Of a DNA stretch of 46,994 nucleotides, positions 8,687 through 16,461 are shown in pieces. Within the stretch, counting starts at the first letter, position 1; every line of letters starts with the position of its first letter. Origin of the DNA: Bacteroidales bacterium. GTDB lineage: Bacteria > Bacteroidota > Bacteroidia > Bacteroidales > JAFGUD01. The DNA lies in assembly GCA_016938685.1 (NCBI GenBank), contig JAFGUD010000076.1:1-46994 (forward strand), read 5' to 3'. Under the pieces are notes generated by a model. That model saw nothing but the letters and a program-made list of their open reading frames with translations, did no database searches and was not told the origin of the DNA. A program made the position numbers and the translations under genes.

Positions 8687-10186
8687 TTATTTTACTATGA
8701 TTTTTTTTGAAAGAATCTTGTTTCCATCAATAATTCTAATACTATAAACACCTGAATCTAACTGAATTTGAGTATATAAATACTTATTTGACAAATTATA
8801 ATTTTCACGTGTAATTACCTGACCGGAAACATTAATAATATCAACAATAACTTCATAATTTTGAGAAGCATACAGAATATTAACTTTCCCTTTGGTCGGA
8901 TTTGGAAAGATTAAAAAAGCATCTGCATTTTTCTCATAATTAGTAACAGTCTGAAAAGCAAACAAACTATCGATATTAAAAATTAAAGGTTCTTTTTGAT
9001 ACGCAAAATTTTCATCATCGGTAACAGAAATTTTAAAAATTCTTTCGTCCGGAATAAATTGCATCATTTGCATATTTGTAGACGAAGAATGTGAAAAATC
9101 ACGCAAAATTCCCAAATTTTCTAGCGAACCAATTTCTGTTCCATCTCCAATATTTGCCACAACACTATTATAACGAGAACAGTAATTATGAGAATCATTT
9201 CTTTTAATTGAACTATTTGCTGCATATAAATTATCGCCCGGAATATTGTCTTCGTACAAATTATTTCTAAAAGTAGTATAAGGTTTGTCACTTGCCAACT
9301 CTGCAACCATAGCAATAAGAGTATCTTCAACATTTTCAGAAGATGAAATACAAGATACGATAGAAGCCTGAGCGTATCCCCATTCATTATCCAACAAAAC
9401 TGACCTTATATCATTTACATCATCTTTTTGGTCCTGATTATAATCTTTTTGTTCAAGAGCTTTTCTGAGCGAAAACCAAATTGGTTCATACGCTTTTCCT
9501 GTCGAAGCAGTAGCCGAAACATCACCCAAAGAGTGCATAAAACATGCTATTCCACTATTATTGACACCCGAAAGCACAGAAATCTGACCTTTAAAACCAA
9601 TCATTATCCAAGGTTGTTCGTCAGTTTCGGAAGGAACATGTACAACCATCACCTGATTTCGTTTAAGAGATTGATGTTGCGACCAATCCACATGTCTTGT
9701 AATTGCAGAATTTCCATCAATATCTGTTCCTGCTGTAGCATCACCCCAACTCATCAAAGCAGAACAACCGGGAGTTTCTATTTTATTATTTTTGTAAAAA
9801 CTGTAAAAATCTAGAAAAGAATTACAAACCAGAACATCAATATAATCAAACTCTTCGGTATTTATTCCTGCGGCATCCATTCCATCTATCATTCCGACAG
9901 CTTCATTTTTGTATTTTTCTTCAATAAATAAATTTTCTCCATCTTCAATCCATTGACGAGCAATATTTATTGCTCCTCCAAACATTGGTTGCAAATAATT
10001 AACAAAAATATCAGTCATTCCGTCACCAGCAAGATAACCGTAGGCATAACCTCTTTCGTAATGAGTTCCCCATACTTTGATAACAGTTAAATTTGCGGTA
10101 TCTGAAATAACACAACCATTAACCTCTTGACTATTAACCTGAAAAAAGGAAAAAACAACTATTATTGTTAAAAAAAATCTGTTCAT
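8687..10186 (-). CDS. Secreted C45-type Ntn hydrolase (acyl-transferase/acylase-like) with T9SS sorting domain
   Basis: This 499-residue exported protein has a signal peptide ending near FFQVNSQ. Residues 30-380 resemble the peptidase C45 / penicillin acyltransferase-like Ntn fold: GTHYERGYAYGYLAG at 40-54, then PGCSALMSWGDAT with a candidate nucleophile C141, and a following R164/D167 pair (AITRHVDWS). In family members the Cys becomes the N-terminal nucleophile after self-cleavage and acts on amide bonds. Here the Cys is far inside the chain, so an autocatalytic cut would be needed. The C-terminus (IFPNPTKGKVNILY to YSIRIIDG) is a type-A T9SS sorting domain. The substrate is unknown. A TACATTTG box lies 16 nt before the ATG. 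Confidence 0.78.
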   Translation of the reverse strand: MNRFFLTIIVVFSFFQVNSQEVNGCVISDTANLTVIKVWGTHYERGYAYGYLAGDGMTDIFVNYLQPMFGGAINIARQWIEDGENLFIEEKYKNEAVGMIDGMDAAGINTEEFDYIDVLVCNSFLDFYSFYKNNKIETPGCSALMSWGDATAGTDIDGNSAITRHVDWSQHQSLKRNQVMVVHVPSETDEQPWIMIGFKGQISVLSGVNNSGIACFMHSLGDVSATASTGKAYEPIWFSLRKALEQKDYNQDQKDDVNDIRSVLLDNEWGYAQASIVSCISSSENVEDTLIAMVAELASDKPYTTFRNNLYEDNIPGDNLYAANSSIKRNDSHNYCSRYNSVVANIGDGTEIGSLENLGILRDFSHSSSTNMQMMQFIPDERIFKISVTDDENFAYQKEPLIFNIDSLFAFQTVTNYEKNADAFLIFPNPTKGKVNILYASQNYEVIVDIINVSGQVITRENYNLSNKYLYTQIQLDSGVYSIRIIDGNKILSKKIIVK

Positions 10187-10202
10187 AATATTTTATTTTT
10201 TC

Positions 10203-10210
10203 CAAATGTA
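10203..10210 (-). promoter_or_regulatory. Candidate -7 box for the C45-type hydrolase gene
   Basis: The minus strand reads TACATTTG, matching TAnnTTTG, and ends 16 nt before the ATG. No -33 TTTG is seen at normal spacing. Confidence 0.45.
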
Positions 10211-10243
10211 AAATATATACTTAAAAACTGATTATTATTTTGA

Positions 10244-10275
10244 CAAAAAAAGGGTTGCCATAATTTGACAACCCT
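10244..10275 (-). terminator. Rho-independent terminator after the first PKD gene
   Basis: On the minus strand the stem AGGGTTG/CAACCCT (arms at 10251-10257 and 10269-10275) is followed by a run of seven T. It sits 24 nt after the stop codon of the 10300-11964 gene and before the next gene on that strand. Confidence 0.85.
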
Positions 10276-10299
10276 TAATTTAATGTTTTTATTGGATTA

Positions 10300-11964
10300 C
10301 TATTTTACAAATTTTACTGAATTAACCTTTTCTCCCTGAATAACTTTCATAATATAAACTCCATTGCTAAATTCGGAAGTGTTAATACTAAAAATTTTTT
10401 TATTTTCAGCTGTTGCTGAATAAACTATTTGTCCGTTGATATTATAGATAAAAATTTGTGCATTTTCTGCGTTTTGACCAAAATCAACATTTAATAAATC
10501 TGCAACAGGATTTGGATAAATATTCAAACTAACCTCGTTTTCAACACTCTGAATATCAAGAGATTCAATTTGAACAGCATAAGCCTGAAGAATTTCACCA
10601 ATATATGCTGTAGATTTAGCCAAAGTATCTTCATAAAGATAAATATCCATTGCAAAAGCACTCATACAACTATCGCCGGTTACAAGAGTTACTGTGTAAA
10701 CTCCGGTTTCGTTATAGGTATAAACAGGGTTTTGCAAAGTAGAAGTAGTTCCGTCGCCAAATTCCCAAGCCCAATTATTTGGAGTAGGCATTGTTAAGTC
10801 GTAAAAATGAACTGATAAAGAGCCATCAAAAACCGGATAGAAAAATGCCTGACAATAACCGTTACTAGAATTTTCCTCGATATAAACAATTTCAGTAAAT
10901 GTACTAGAACAATTTGTAGTATATATTGTCAGAGAAACTTCATATTCACCACTTTGAGTATAAACATGAGAAGGATTTTGATTTGAAGAAAAAGTGCTAT
11001 CTCCAAAATTCCAGAACCAATTAATAATTTGAGCATTATCAGACCATGAAATATCATAAAAATCAACATTATATCCGGTAGAGCTATAATCAGCATAAAA
11101 CAAAGCCTGACAATTATCGGGATACCAATTATTATCATCGCCAACCCAAACCCAAGCAGAATAAGTTGCAGAACAATCACCATTATCAACAGTAAGAGTT
11201 ACAAGATATTGACCATCTTGACTATAAGTGTGAACAGGATAAAACCCCATTTCAGTTGTTCCATCACCAAAATCCCAAACATAAGTAGCAGAGCTATCTA
11301 CTCCGTTATTATTTGAAAAGAAATATACTGTTTGAAAGTTTGTGCTATCAATAGCATACCAAAAATAAGCATCGCATTCTGAGGAATCCTGGTCGTATAC
11401 ATAAACAATATCTGTCACAGTCATTGATCCACATTCAGCATTTGTTGCGGTAAGAGTAACAGGATATTGACCCGGAGCAGGAAATTGATAAGAAATATTT
11501 TGGCCACTAACAAAAACGCTGTCGCCCATGTACCAACTCCAAGAAGAAAAATCATCATAGCCATCACCAAATCCCCATAAACTAACATTGTAGTTATCCC
11601 CAACCTGATATGAAAAATCAAGAGAACAATCAACAGGAACATAATTTGTATCAATAACAATTTCGGTAGTTATAGTAATCATTCCACACAAAACAGAATT
11701 AATTGAAGCTGTTACAGTATATGATCCAAAACCCGGAAAAGTGTGAGTCAAATACAAACCTGTTCCATTTGATCCATCTCCGAAATCCCAAGTTGCAACG
11801 TCAGAAGAATCAACCTCTCCGTTAATATACAATACAAATTCCAGCGGATTATTTTGATCTTGATAATAATCAATAAAATAATTACAAGAATCTTGCGCAA
11901 ATACCTGAGCACCAATAAATAGAATACTAAATACAAGTGCAATTTTTTTAAATAAAGTTTTCAT
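10300..11964 (-). CDS. Secreted protein with five PKD-like domains and T9SS sorting domain
   Basis: This protein of about 554 residues starts at the ATG that gives the signal peptide MKTLFKKIALVFSILFIGAQ; the frame is open further upstream, but that stretch holds the promoter and operator elements. Five PKD-type repeats follow. Typical cores are TWDFGDGSNGTG, WSWYMGDSVFV (degenerate), VWDFGDGTTEMG, WFWNFGDSTFSS and WAWEFGDGTTSTLQNP, each followed by a H/YxF/Y...G.Y.V strand. The C-terminus (NIYPNPVADLLNVDF to VYIMKVIQGEKV) is a type-A T9SS sorting domain. PKD repeats usually support extended adhesins or binding modules; no catalytic domain is seen. It is a paralogue of the 13289-14917 gene and shares its upstream operator motif. 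It has its own promoter and terminator. Confidence 0.9.
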   Translation of the reverse strand: MKTLFKKIALVFSILFIGAQVFAQDSCNYFIDYYQDQNNPLEFVLYINGEVDSSDVATWDFGDGSNGTGLYLTHTFPGFGSYTVTASINSVLCGMITITTEIVIDTNYVPVDCSLDFSYQVGDNYNVSLWGFGDGYDDFSSWSWYMGDSVFVSGQNISYQFPAPGQYPVTLTATNAECGSMTVTDIVYVYDQDSSECDAYFWYAIDSTNFQTVYFFSNNNGVDSSATYVWDFGDGTTEMGFYPVHTYSQDGQYLVTLTVDNGDCSATYSAWVWVGDDNNWYPDNCQALFYADYSSTGYNVDFYDISWSDNAQIINWFWNFGDSTFSSNQNPSHVYTQSGEYEVSLTIYTTNCSSTFTEIVYIEENSSNGYCQAFFYPVFDGSLSVHFYDLTMPTPNNWAWEFGDGTTSTLQNPVYTYNETGVYTVTLVTGDSCMSAFAMDIYLYEDTLAKSTAYIGEILQAYAVQIESLDIQSVENEVSLNIYPNPVADLLNVDFGQNAENAQIFIYNINGQIVYSATAENKKIFSINTSEFSNGVYIMKVIQGEKVNSVKFVK

Positions 11965-11988
11965 AATTTTTGTTTTAGTTTGTTTATA

Positions 11989-12060
11989 CAAATAAACGTA
12001 GAAAAAACAGTGTTTGTCATCAGAATAATACTGATATTGATACGTAATTTGCGTATTGAT
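11989..12060 (-). promoter_or_regulatory. Promoter with distal 20-bp operator motif (first PKD gene)
   Basis: A minus-strand TTTATTTG (11989-11996; one mismatch to TAnnTTTG) is preceded by a 44-nt spacer and then the operator motif at 12041-12060, which reads TACGTAATTTGCGTATTGAT on the plus strand. Its core TACGTAA-T-TTGCGTA is a near-perfect inverted repeat. The same arrangement with the same spacing occurs before the next two genes. No -33 box is visible, which suggests activator dependence (inference). Confidence 0.75.
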
Positions 12061-12071
12061 TATTTTTTGAA

Positions 12072-13172
12072 TTACGGACAAGTAACCGGAATTGGTTCGC
12101 ATAATCTGGTTATTTCATAAGTCTGCCCGTCTGTTGTTATATTCCAGGTTTTACGCAAACTGAAATAATATGTTTTTCCTGATTCCAGATCATATCCTTT
12201 TGAGGCAAGGTTATTTTTAATATCAACATATTTAAAAACCTCATCAGCTCTGATATCTGTTTCGCCTGTAGAGTTTACAGTATTCGGAGAAAGTGGCGTT
12301 GAGTTAATTTCCATTGTTTCAACATCTATTTTCAAGCTTCCATCATCTCCACGAAAAACATGTTGCGAAGTATGAGAATTTATTGTTCCGCCTTTTTCGT
12401 CAAAATCTATAAAAGTATGTATTCCGTAATAAGCTATATCATTAGGTGTTTCAATAACTATTCCCAGCGGAGGAGAATGTTTTATTTGTTGTATGTTTTG
12501 CTCAAAAATTGCATCAATATTAAAATCATCTCTAATTCCTGCGAATAAAACTGTTCCAATATACGGAGCATCAAAAGCAATTTCTTTACAAGCTGTTTCA
12601 ACATCAAAAAACAATCTTACGCTATTTATATTTGTTGTATCTCCTATTTGAAATTCAAAAGGCAACTCATAAGTTAATTCCGTAGTAAAAGGATTCGGAA
12701 TACCGGAACTTATTGTTTGGCTGACAGAACCAATTGTTACTTGTGCCTGTTGTGTAGTTGACGCAATGTAAGTATTATTATCATAAACAATATTTACTCC
12801 ACTGATTCGCAATACTATTGCATTGTATGTTCCTAATGTTATTTCAATCGGAATTAACTCTTTAACTGTTCCTCTGAAAACTCTCAAATCGATTGATAAA
12901 GATGTACTAATAATTGGAATCAAGTTATTTGCACTATCTCTTATTGATATATCTGAAAATGTTACTTCAAACTTTGTAAGTTTTTCTGGGTCGATTATGT
13001 CGTTTGTATCTGTTTTTACACTTTTATTACCGTCTTGTTCGCAACGAGCATCAGTAATATTCATCTGAAAAGAACCTTTTTGTTTATCAACAGGAACATC
13101 AACGTTTTCCTTTTCGCAACTCCACAAAAACATTAAAAAAAATGCCGATAATAATAATACTCTTGTTTTCAT
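12072..13172 (-). CDS. DUF4382-like lipoprotein
   Basis: This 366-residue lipoprotein starts at the ATG giving MKTRVLLLSAFFLMFLWSCEKE, with a lipobox cysteine at LWSC. The segment from GSFQMNITDARC to LGTYNAIVLRISGVNIVYDN resembles DUF4382: a 'xxxLTDA' opening strand, a KxxVTFSDI strand and an 'IPxGTYNxIRL' strand. The remaining 200 residues are beta-rich without a named domain. It is probably anchored in the outer membrane. Cleavage of the signal leaves Cys as residue 1 of the mature form. It sits between two PKD paralogues and shares their upstream motif, which suggests a common function at the cell surface. The exact role is unknown. Confidence 0.75.
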   Translation of the reverse strand: MKTRVLLLSAFFLMFLWSCEKENVDVPVDKQKGSFQMNITDARCEQDGNKSVKTDTNDIIDPEKLTKFEVTFSDISIRDSANNLIPIISTSLSIDLRVFRGTVKELIPIEITLGTYNAIVLRISGVNIVYDNNTYIASTTQQAQVTIGSVSQTISSGIPNPFTTELTYELPFEFQIGDTTNINSVRLFFDVETACKEIAFDAPYIGTVLFAGIRDDFNIDAIFEQNIQQIKHSPPLGIVIETPNDIAYYGIHTFIDFDEKGGTINSHTSQHVFRGDDGSLKIDVETMEINSTPLSPNTVNSTGETDIRADEVFKYVDIKNNLASKGYDLESGKTYYFSLRKTWNITTDGQTYEITRLCEPIPVTCP

Positions 13173-13221
13173 AATTCTATTTTTTAGTAATTTTGAAAAT
13201 AAATGGGTTTGATTTACACTG

Positions 13222-13293
13222 CAAATAAACAACTAATAATAAAAGGTTTCCATTCTTAATTAACTAATTTTAATGCGTGAATTGCGTATTAGT
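13222..13293 (-). promoter_or_regulatory. Promoter with distal 20-bp operator motif (DUF4382-like lipoprotein gene)
   Basis: A minus-strand TTTATTTG (13222-13229) is followed, after a 44-nt spacer unrelated in sequence to those of the other two copies, by the motif TGCGTGAATTGCGTATTAGT at 13274-13293 (plus-strand reading). The motif overlaps the stop codon of the upstream PKD gene at 13289-13291. This is the most degenerate of the three copies, with the right half TTGCGTATT intact. Confidence 0.7.
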
Positions 13294-14917
13294 TTTTTAT
13301 AAACGCAGCATTTGATACTGAATTTTTGCCGTAAATTTTAATAAAATATACTCCGGCAGGTAAAGTTGCAACTTCAATACAATTGTCGAAACTGTTTATT
13401 CTTTTTGTCAAAACTGTCACTCCCAGTGAATTATAAACAACAACCTCACATTCAATCTCATCTTTTGTAATAACAAAAAGTTTTTCTGTAGTAGGATTGG
13501 GAAATACTTTTATTTCATTGTTAATATTTTCTTTAACAGATAATAATTCTCCACCAGGATAATTCGCTCCGAACATAACTTCCTGACTTCCAAAATCTAT
13601 CGTCAAAACAGTAGTATTTGTATCAGTTTGATTACCAATAGACAAAGCAATTTCATGAATACCAACTTCATCAAAATCGTGTGTCGGGTCATTTGCATAA
13701 CTATAATTTCCATCACCAAAATCCCAAAAAACATCAGTATAAGTACCTTCCGAAATATTATGAAAATAAACAGTATTTAGGTCAAGGAATTCAGGATAGA
13801 ACATTGCCTCTAAACCACCTCCATAAAGCGAATCGTTGCTAACATAAATCTGCATTAAAAAGTTACTTGTGCAAGAATCGGACATGATTTCAAGATTTAC
13901 GTCATAAATTCCGGTTTCAGAATAAATATTTACAGGATTTTGCAAATAAGAAGTGTGTCCGTCGCCAAAATCCCAGTGCCATGCATTAGTGCTTCCGGTA
14001 TAATAAGAAGCATCAGAAAAATGGAATTCAAATAAATCAGATTGATTTTGAGTAAAATAAAACATTGCCTGACAAAAGTCCGGATACCAGGAATTTTCTC
14101 CTGCATATACTCTTTTAACTATTGATGCCGAACAGCCTTGTGTTGCAATAACCATCGTAACATCATATTCTCCTTCCGAGGTATAATTATGAGAAGGATT
14201 CAAAAGCGTAGAAGTAGCTCCGTCTCCAAAATCCCAAGTCACATTAAACACACTGTCCTGAACCCATGATTCGTTGTAAAACAGAAAGTTAAGCCCGGCT
14301 GGATCTGTATAATAAAACGAAAACATTGCCTGACAATCCTCTTCAAAACTATCAACATCTAAATGAACCACTCTGGTTCTAGTTGATGAACACACAGTAT
14401 CATTAGCTGTAAGTGTTACATAATAAGAAGAATCAACAGCATAAGAATGAACAGGATTTTTTAAAACAGAAGATTGTCCATCTCCAAAATCCCATAACCA
14501 TTCAATATCATTATTATTTTCAGAAAAATAAAGCCCAAAGAAATGAACAGCGTGACTCATAGTGTCAATAACATAAGAAAAATCAGTTGCGCATTCACTA
14601 AAAGTATTTCCAACATCAATAACATATATAAAAGTGTCGGAACAAGAAGAAGTCATTATGTACAATGCGGCATAATAAACTCCATCTGAGCTATAAGTAT
14701 GCACAGGGTTTTGCAAAGTAGAATTAGTTCCGTCACCAAAAGCCCATTGACGATATATTATATCTCCCTGAGGAGCAGAGCCGTCAAAAAAGTAGAATTT
14801 ATGAGTATTAACCGAGTCCTGTTCAACATCAAACCATGCTTCACAGTCTTGCGCTACAGCTAAAATACTTATTACAAGAAATGCTAATGTCGAAATTATT
14901 TTCTTAATTGTGTTCAT
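13289..14917 (-). CDS. Secreted protein with five PKD-like domains and T9SS sorting domain (paralogue)
   Basis: This 542-residue exported protein has a signal peptide MNTIKKIISTLAFLVISILA ending near VAQD. Five PKD repeats follow, with cores RQWAFGDGTNSTLQNPVHTY, WLWDFGDGQSSVLKNPVHSY, VTWDFGDGATSTLLNPSHNY, WHWDFGDGHTSYLQNPVNIY and VFWDFGDGNYSYANDPTHDF. Each repeat block carries a conserved CxAxF-type strand (CQAMFYF, CQAMFSF), and the paired cysteines may form disulphides outside the cell. The C-terminus (VFPNPTTEKLFVIT to GVYFIKIYGKNSV) is a type-A T9SS sorting domain. It is probably a surface adhesin or scaffold. Its closest relative in the window is the 10300-11964 gene, so the pair probably arose by duplication. 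Confidence 0.9.
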   Translation of the reverse strand: MNTIKKIISTLAFLVISILAVAQDCEAWFDVEQDSVNTHKFYFFDGSAPQGDIIYRQWAFGDGTNSTLQNPVHTYSSDGVYYAALYIMTSSCSDTFIYVIDVGNTFSECATDFSYVIDTMSHAVHFFGLYFSENNNDIEWLWDFGDGQSSVLKNPVHSYAVDSSYYVTLTANDTVCSSTRTRVVHLDVDSFEEDCQAMFSFYYTDPAGLNFLFYNESWVQDSVFNVTWDFGDGATSTLLNPSHNYTSEGEYDVTMVIATQGCSASIVKRVYAGENSWYPDFCQAMFYFTQNQSDLFEFHFSDASYYTGSTNAWHWDFGDGHTSYLQNPVNIYSETGIYDVNLEIMSDSCTSNFLMQIYVSNDSLYGGGLEAMFYPEFLDLNTVYFHNISEGTYTDVFWDFGDGNYSYANDPTHDFDEVGIHEIALSIGNQTDTNTTVLTIDFGSQEVMFGANYPGGELLSVKENINNEIKVFPNPTTEKLFVITKDEIECEVVVYNSLGVTVLTKRINSFDNCIEVATLPAGVYFIKIYGKNSVSNAAFIKN

Positions 14918-14940
14918 TTTTCGTGATTTGCAATTTATTA

Positions 14941-15012
14941 CAAATATACGAAGTTGAGTCGATATTAGTTATACAGCTTTCACGAAATTACGTACGTGAT
15001 TTGCGTATTGAT
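14941..15012 (-). promoter_or_regulatory. Promoter with distal 20-bp operator motif (second PKD gene)
   Basis: The minus strand has a full-consensus TATATTTG (14941-14948), 23 nt before the ATG. After a 44-nt spacer lies TACGTGATTTGCGTATTGAT at 14993-15012 (plus-strand reading). Box, spacer length and motif match the other two copies. The expected transcription start puts the motif at roughly -58 to -77, a normal position for an activator. Confidence 0.75.
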
Positions 15013-15044
15013 AAAAAAGCTCTAATAAATTCAATAAATTTTCT

Positions 15045-15052
15045 TAATTTTG
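15045..15052 (+). promoter_or_regulatory. -7 box for the VapB-like antitoxin gene
   Basis: TAATTTTG matches TAnnTTTG and ends 15 nt before the ATG at 15068, which would give a very short leader. No clear -33 element is present. Confidence 0.5.
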
Positions 15053-15067
15053 TAAAAATTGATAAAA

Positions 15068-15319
15068 ATGGAAGCACTTGTTTTTGAGACAAAAATACTT
15101 GAAAATGGAATAATAAAAATTCCTGAATTGAAAACATGGTATAATAAAAAAATTAAAATATTCATAATCGAAGAAGAAGAAAACATTACTAATGAAGATT
15201 CAGTTGAAGAATCAGTATTAGAATACAGAGAATTACTAAAAAATAGTAATAATCAAAAAAAAGTCAAAATTCAGGATATTATTAATATTGAAAATGAACT
15301 AACTAATGATATTTCTTGA
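15068..15319 (+). CDS. Antitoxin of a VapBC-like pair
   Basis: This small protein of 83 residues starts at the ATG giving MEALVFETKILENGIIKIPE; a TTG three codons earlier is also in frame but lies almost on the -7 box. The opening 'ETKILENGIIKIPELKTWYNKKIKIFII' pattern resembles the short beta-hairpin DNA-binding end of AbrB/VapB-type antitoxins that precede PIN genes in Bacteroidetes. The acidic tail would bind the toxin. Its stop overlaps the PIN gene start by 14 bp, a typical antitoxin-toxin coupling. The partner is frameshifted, so the antitoxin may have no toxin left to neutralise. Confidence 0.7.
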   Translation: MEALVFETKILENGIIKIPELKTWYNKKIKIFIIEEEENITNEDSVEESVLEYRELLKNSNNQKKVKIQDIINIENELTNDIS

Positions 15320-15712
15320 CAGCAATGTATTAGTATATGGTTTTTCTAAGAACTTCGATAATCAATTCAGCATGAGACTTCTGTTCTTTTAATAGAAAAA
15401 ACTATAAAGGATAAATCATTATGTATTTCTGACTTGGTAATGTTAGAATTTGCGTTTTCATTATCGAAAATAATTGAAAATCCACAAAACATTAAACACA
15501 ATATTTCTTTTTTGAGTAGATATATTCACAAATCTGATAGTAAAACAAAGGAAAGAGCAGTAGAAATAATGCAATCACTTAATTCCTATAAACATTCCTT
15601 TGACTGCTACCATTTAGCTTTTGCTGAAAATAATTGCTCTAAACTATATACATTTGATAAAGGATTCTTAAAATTCAGAGAAATATCTAAAAATCATATT
15701 GAAATTCTATAA
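15306..15712 (+). pseudogene. Frameshifted PIN-domain toxin (VapC-like)
   Basis: Two frames together make one PIN domain of about 135 residues. The first runs from the ATG at 15306 (MIFLDSNVLVYGFSKNFDNQ) and stops early at about 15390. The second, offset as expected for loss of one base, resumes near 15372 with ETSVLLIEKTIKDKSLCISD and continues to 15712. All four PIN acidic positions can be seen: D5, the Glu of LVMLEFAF, the Asp of DCYHLAFAEN and the Asp of LYTFDKGF. Intact members are RNases that cut tRNA or rRNA. Here the break would inactivate the toxin unless it is a sequencing error or programmed shift. Confidence 0.8.
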
Positions 15713-15714
15713 AC

Positions 15715-16377
15715 TTAATCCAAATCCACGAGTTTATTTTTTACGGCAAATTTCACCAAATCCACAACAGATTTCATTTCTAATTTGCTAATAATATTGC
15801 TTTTGTGTTTTTCAACAGTACGCTGACTAATGAATAATTTATCTGCAATTTCCTTATTAGTACTTCCTTGCACAATTAATTGCAAAAGTTCCATTTCTCT
15901 GTCCGAAAGTTTACTTTTTAAATCAACAATTGTATTATCCTTTTCTTTTTTATCTTTAATATACTCAAAAAGTGCTGTGGGAGAGATATATTTACTTATA
16001 AAATCCTTATTCTGAGCAACAGTATAAATAGCTTCAACCAATTCTTCTCGCATTGTATTTTTGGGTAAAATTCCTTTAACGCCAAGTTCTATTGCCTTTG
16101 CTAAATTTTCAGTTTCAGCATGAGATGAAAATATTATTACCTGAATATCTTCGTAATTTTCCTTAATTATCGCAGTTGCCTGAAAACCGTCCATTTTAGG
16201 CATTGAAATATCGAGAATAACAATATCGGGTTTTATACTTTTTAGGATTGTCATCAATTCTTCGCCATTTGAAGCTTCTGCAACAATTTTTATATCGTTG
16301 TATTTCATCAACAAAGCACCAATTCCATCACGCACAATTTGATGATCGTCAACTACTATTATTTTTATTTCTGTCAT
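15715..16377 (-). CDS. NarL/FixJ-family response regulator
   Basis: This regulator of 220 residues begins at the ATG giving MTEIKIIVVDDHQIVRDG; an ATG six codons earlier is also possible. The receiver has the acidic pair D10/D11, the phospho-acceptor D56 in DIVILDISMP, and a conserved Lys in GILPKNT. The C-terminal LuxR-type helix-turn-helix contains LSDREMELLQLIVQGSTNKE and ISQRTVEKHKSNII. It would bind DNA as a dimer when phosphorylated. It follows the TPR kinase on the same strand with a 69-nt gap, so that kinase is the probable partner. The nearby three-gene operator is a possible target (inference). Confidence 0.93.
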   Translation of the reverse strand: MTEIKIIVVDDHQIVRDGIGALLMKYNDIKIVAEASNGEELMTILKSIKPDIVILDISMPKMDGFQATAIIKENYEDIQVIIFSSHAETENLAKAIELGVKGILPKNTMREELVEAIYTVAQNKDFISKYISPTALFEYIKDKKEKDNTIVDLKSKLSDREMELLQLIVQGSTNKEIADKLFISQRTVEKHKSNIISKLEMKSVVDLVKFAVKNKLVDLD

Positions 16378-16413
16378 AATCTTCACTTTCAACATTATAA
16401 ATCACATATAAAC

Positions 16414-16461
16414 AACAACTGATCAACTCGAAAACTGGTCAACTGGTTAACTAGTTAACTC
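16414..16461. repeat. Diverged AGTT-type octamer repeat overlapping the kinase stop codon
   Basis: Six consecutive octamers, read on the minus strand, are GAGTTAAC, TAGTTAAC, CAGTTGAC, CAGTTTTC, GAGTTGAT and CAGTTGTT. They are relatives of the tandem array at the right end of the window. The first octamers code for the last residues (ELTS) and the TAA stop of the kinase gene, so the repeat appears to have been fused to, or grown out of, its 3' end. Confidence 0.7.

Noticed and set aside
12072..13232. Longer upstream start for the DUF4382-like lipoprotein
   Set aside because: The extra 20 residues precede a standard lipoprotein signal and would run through the leader between the -7 box and the ATG.
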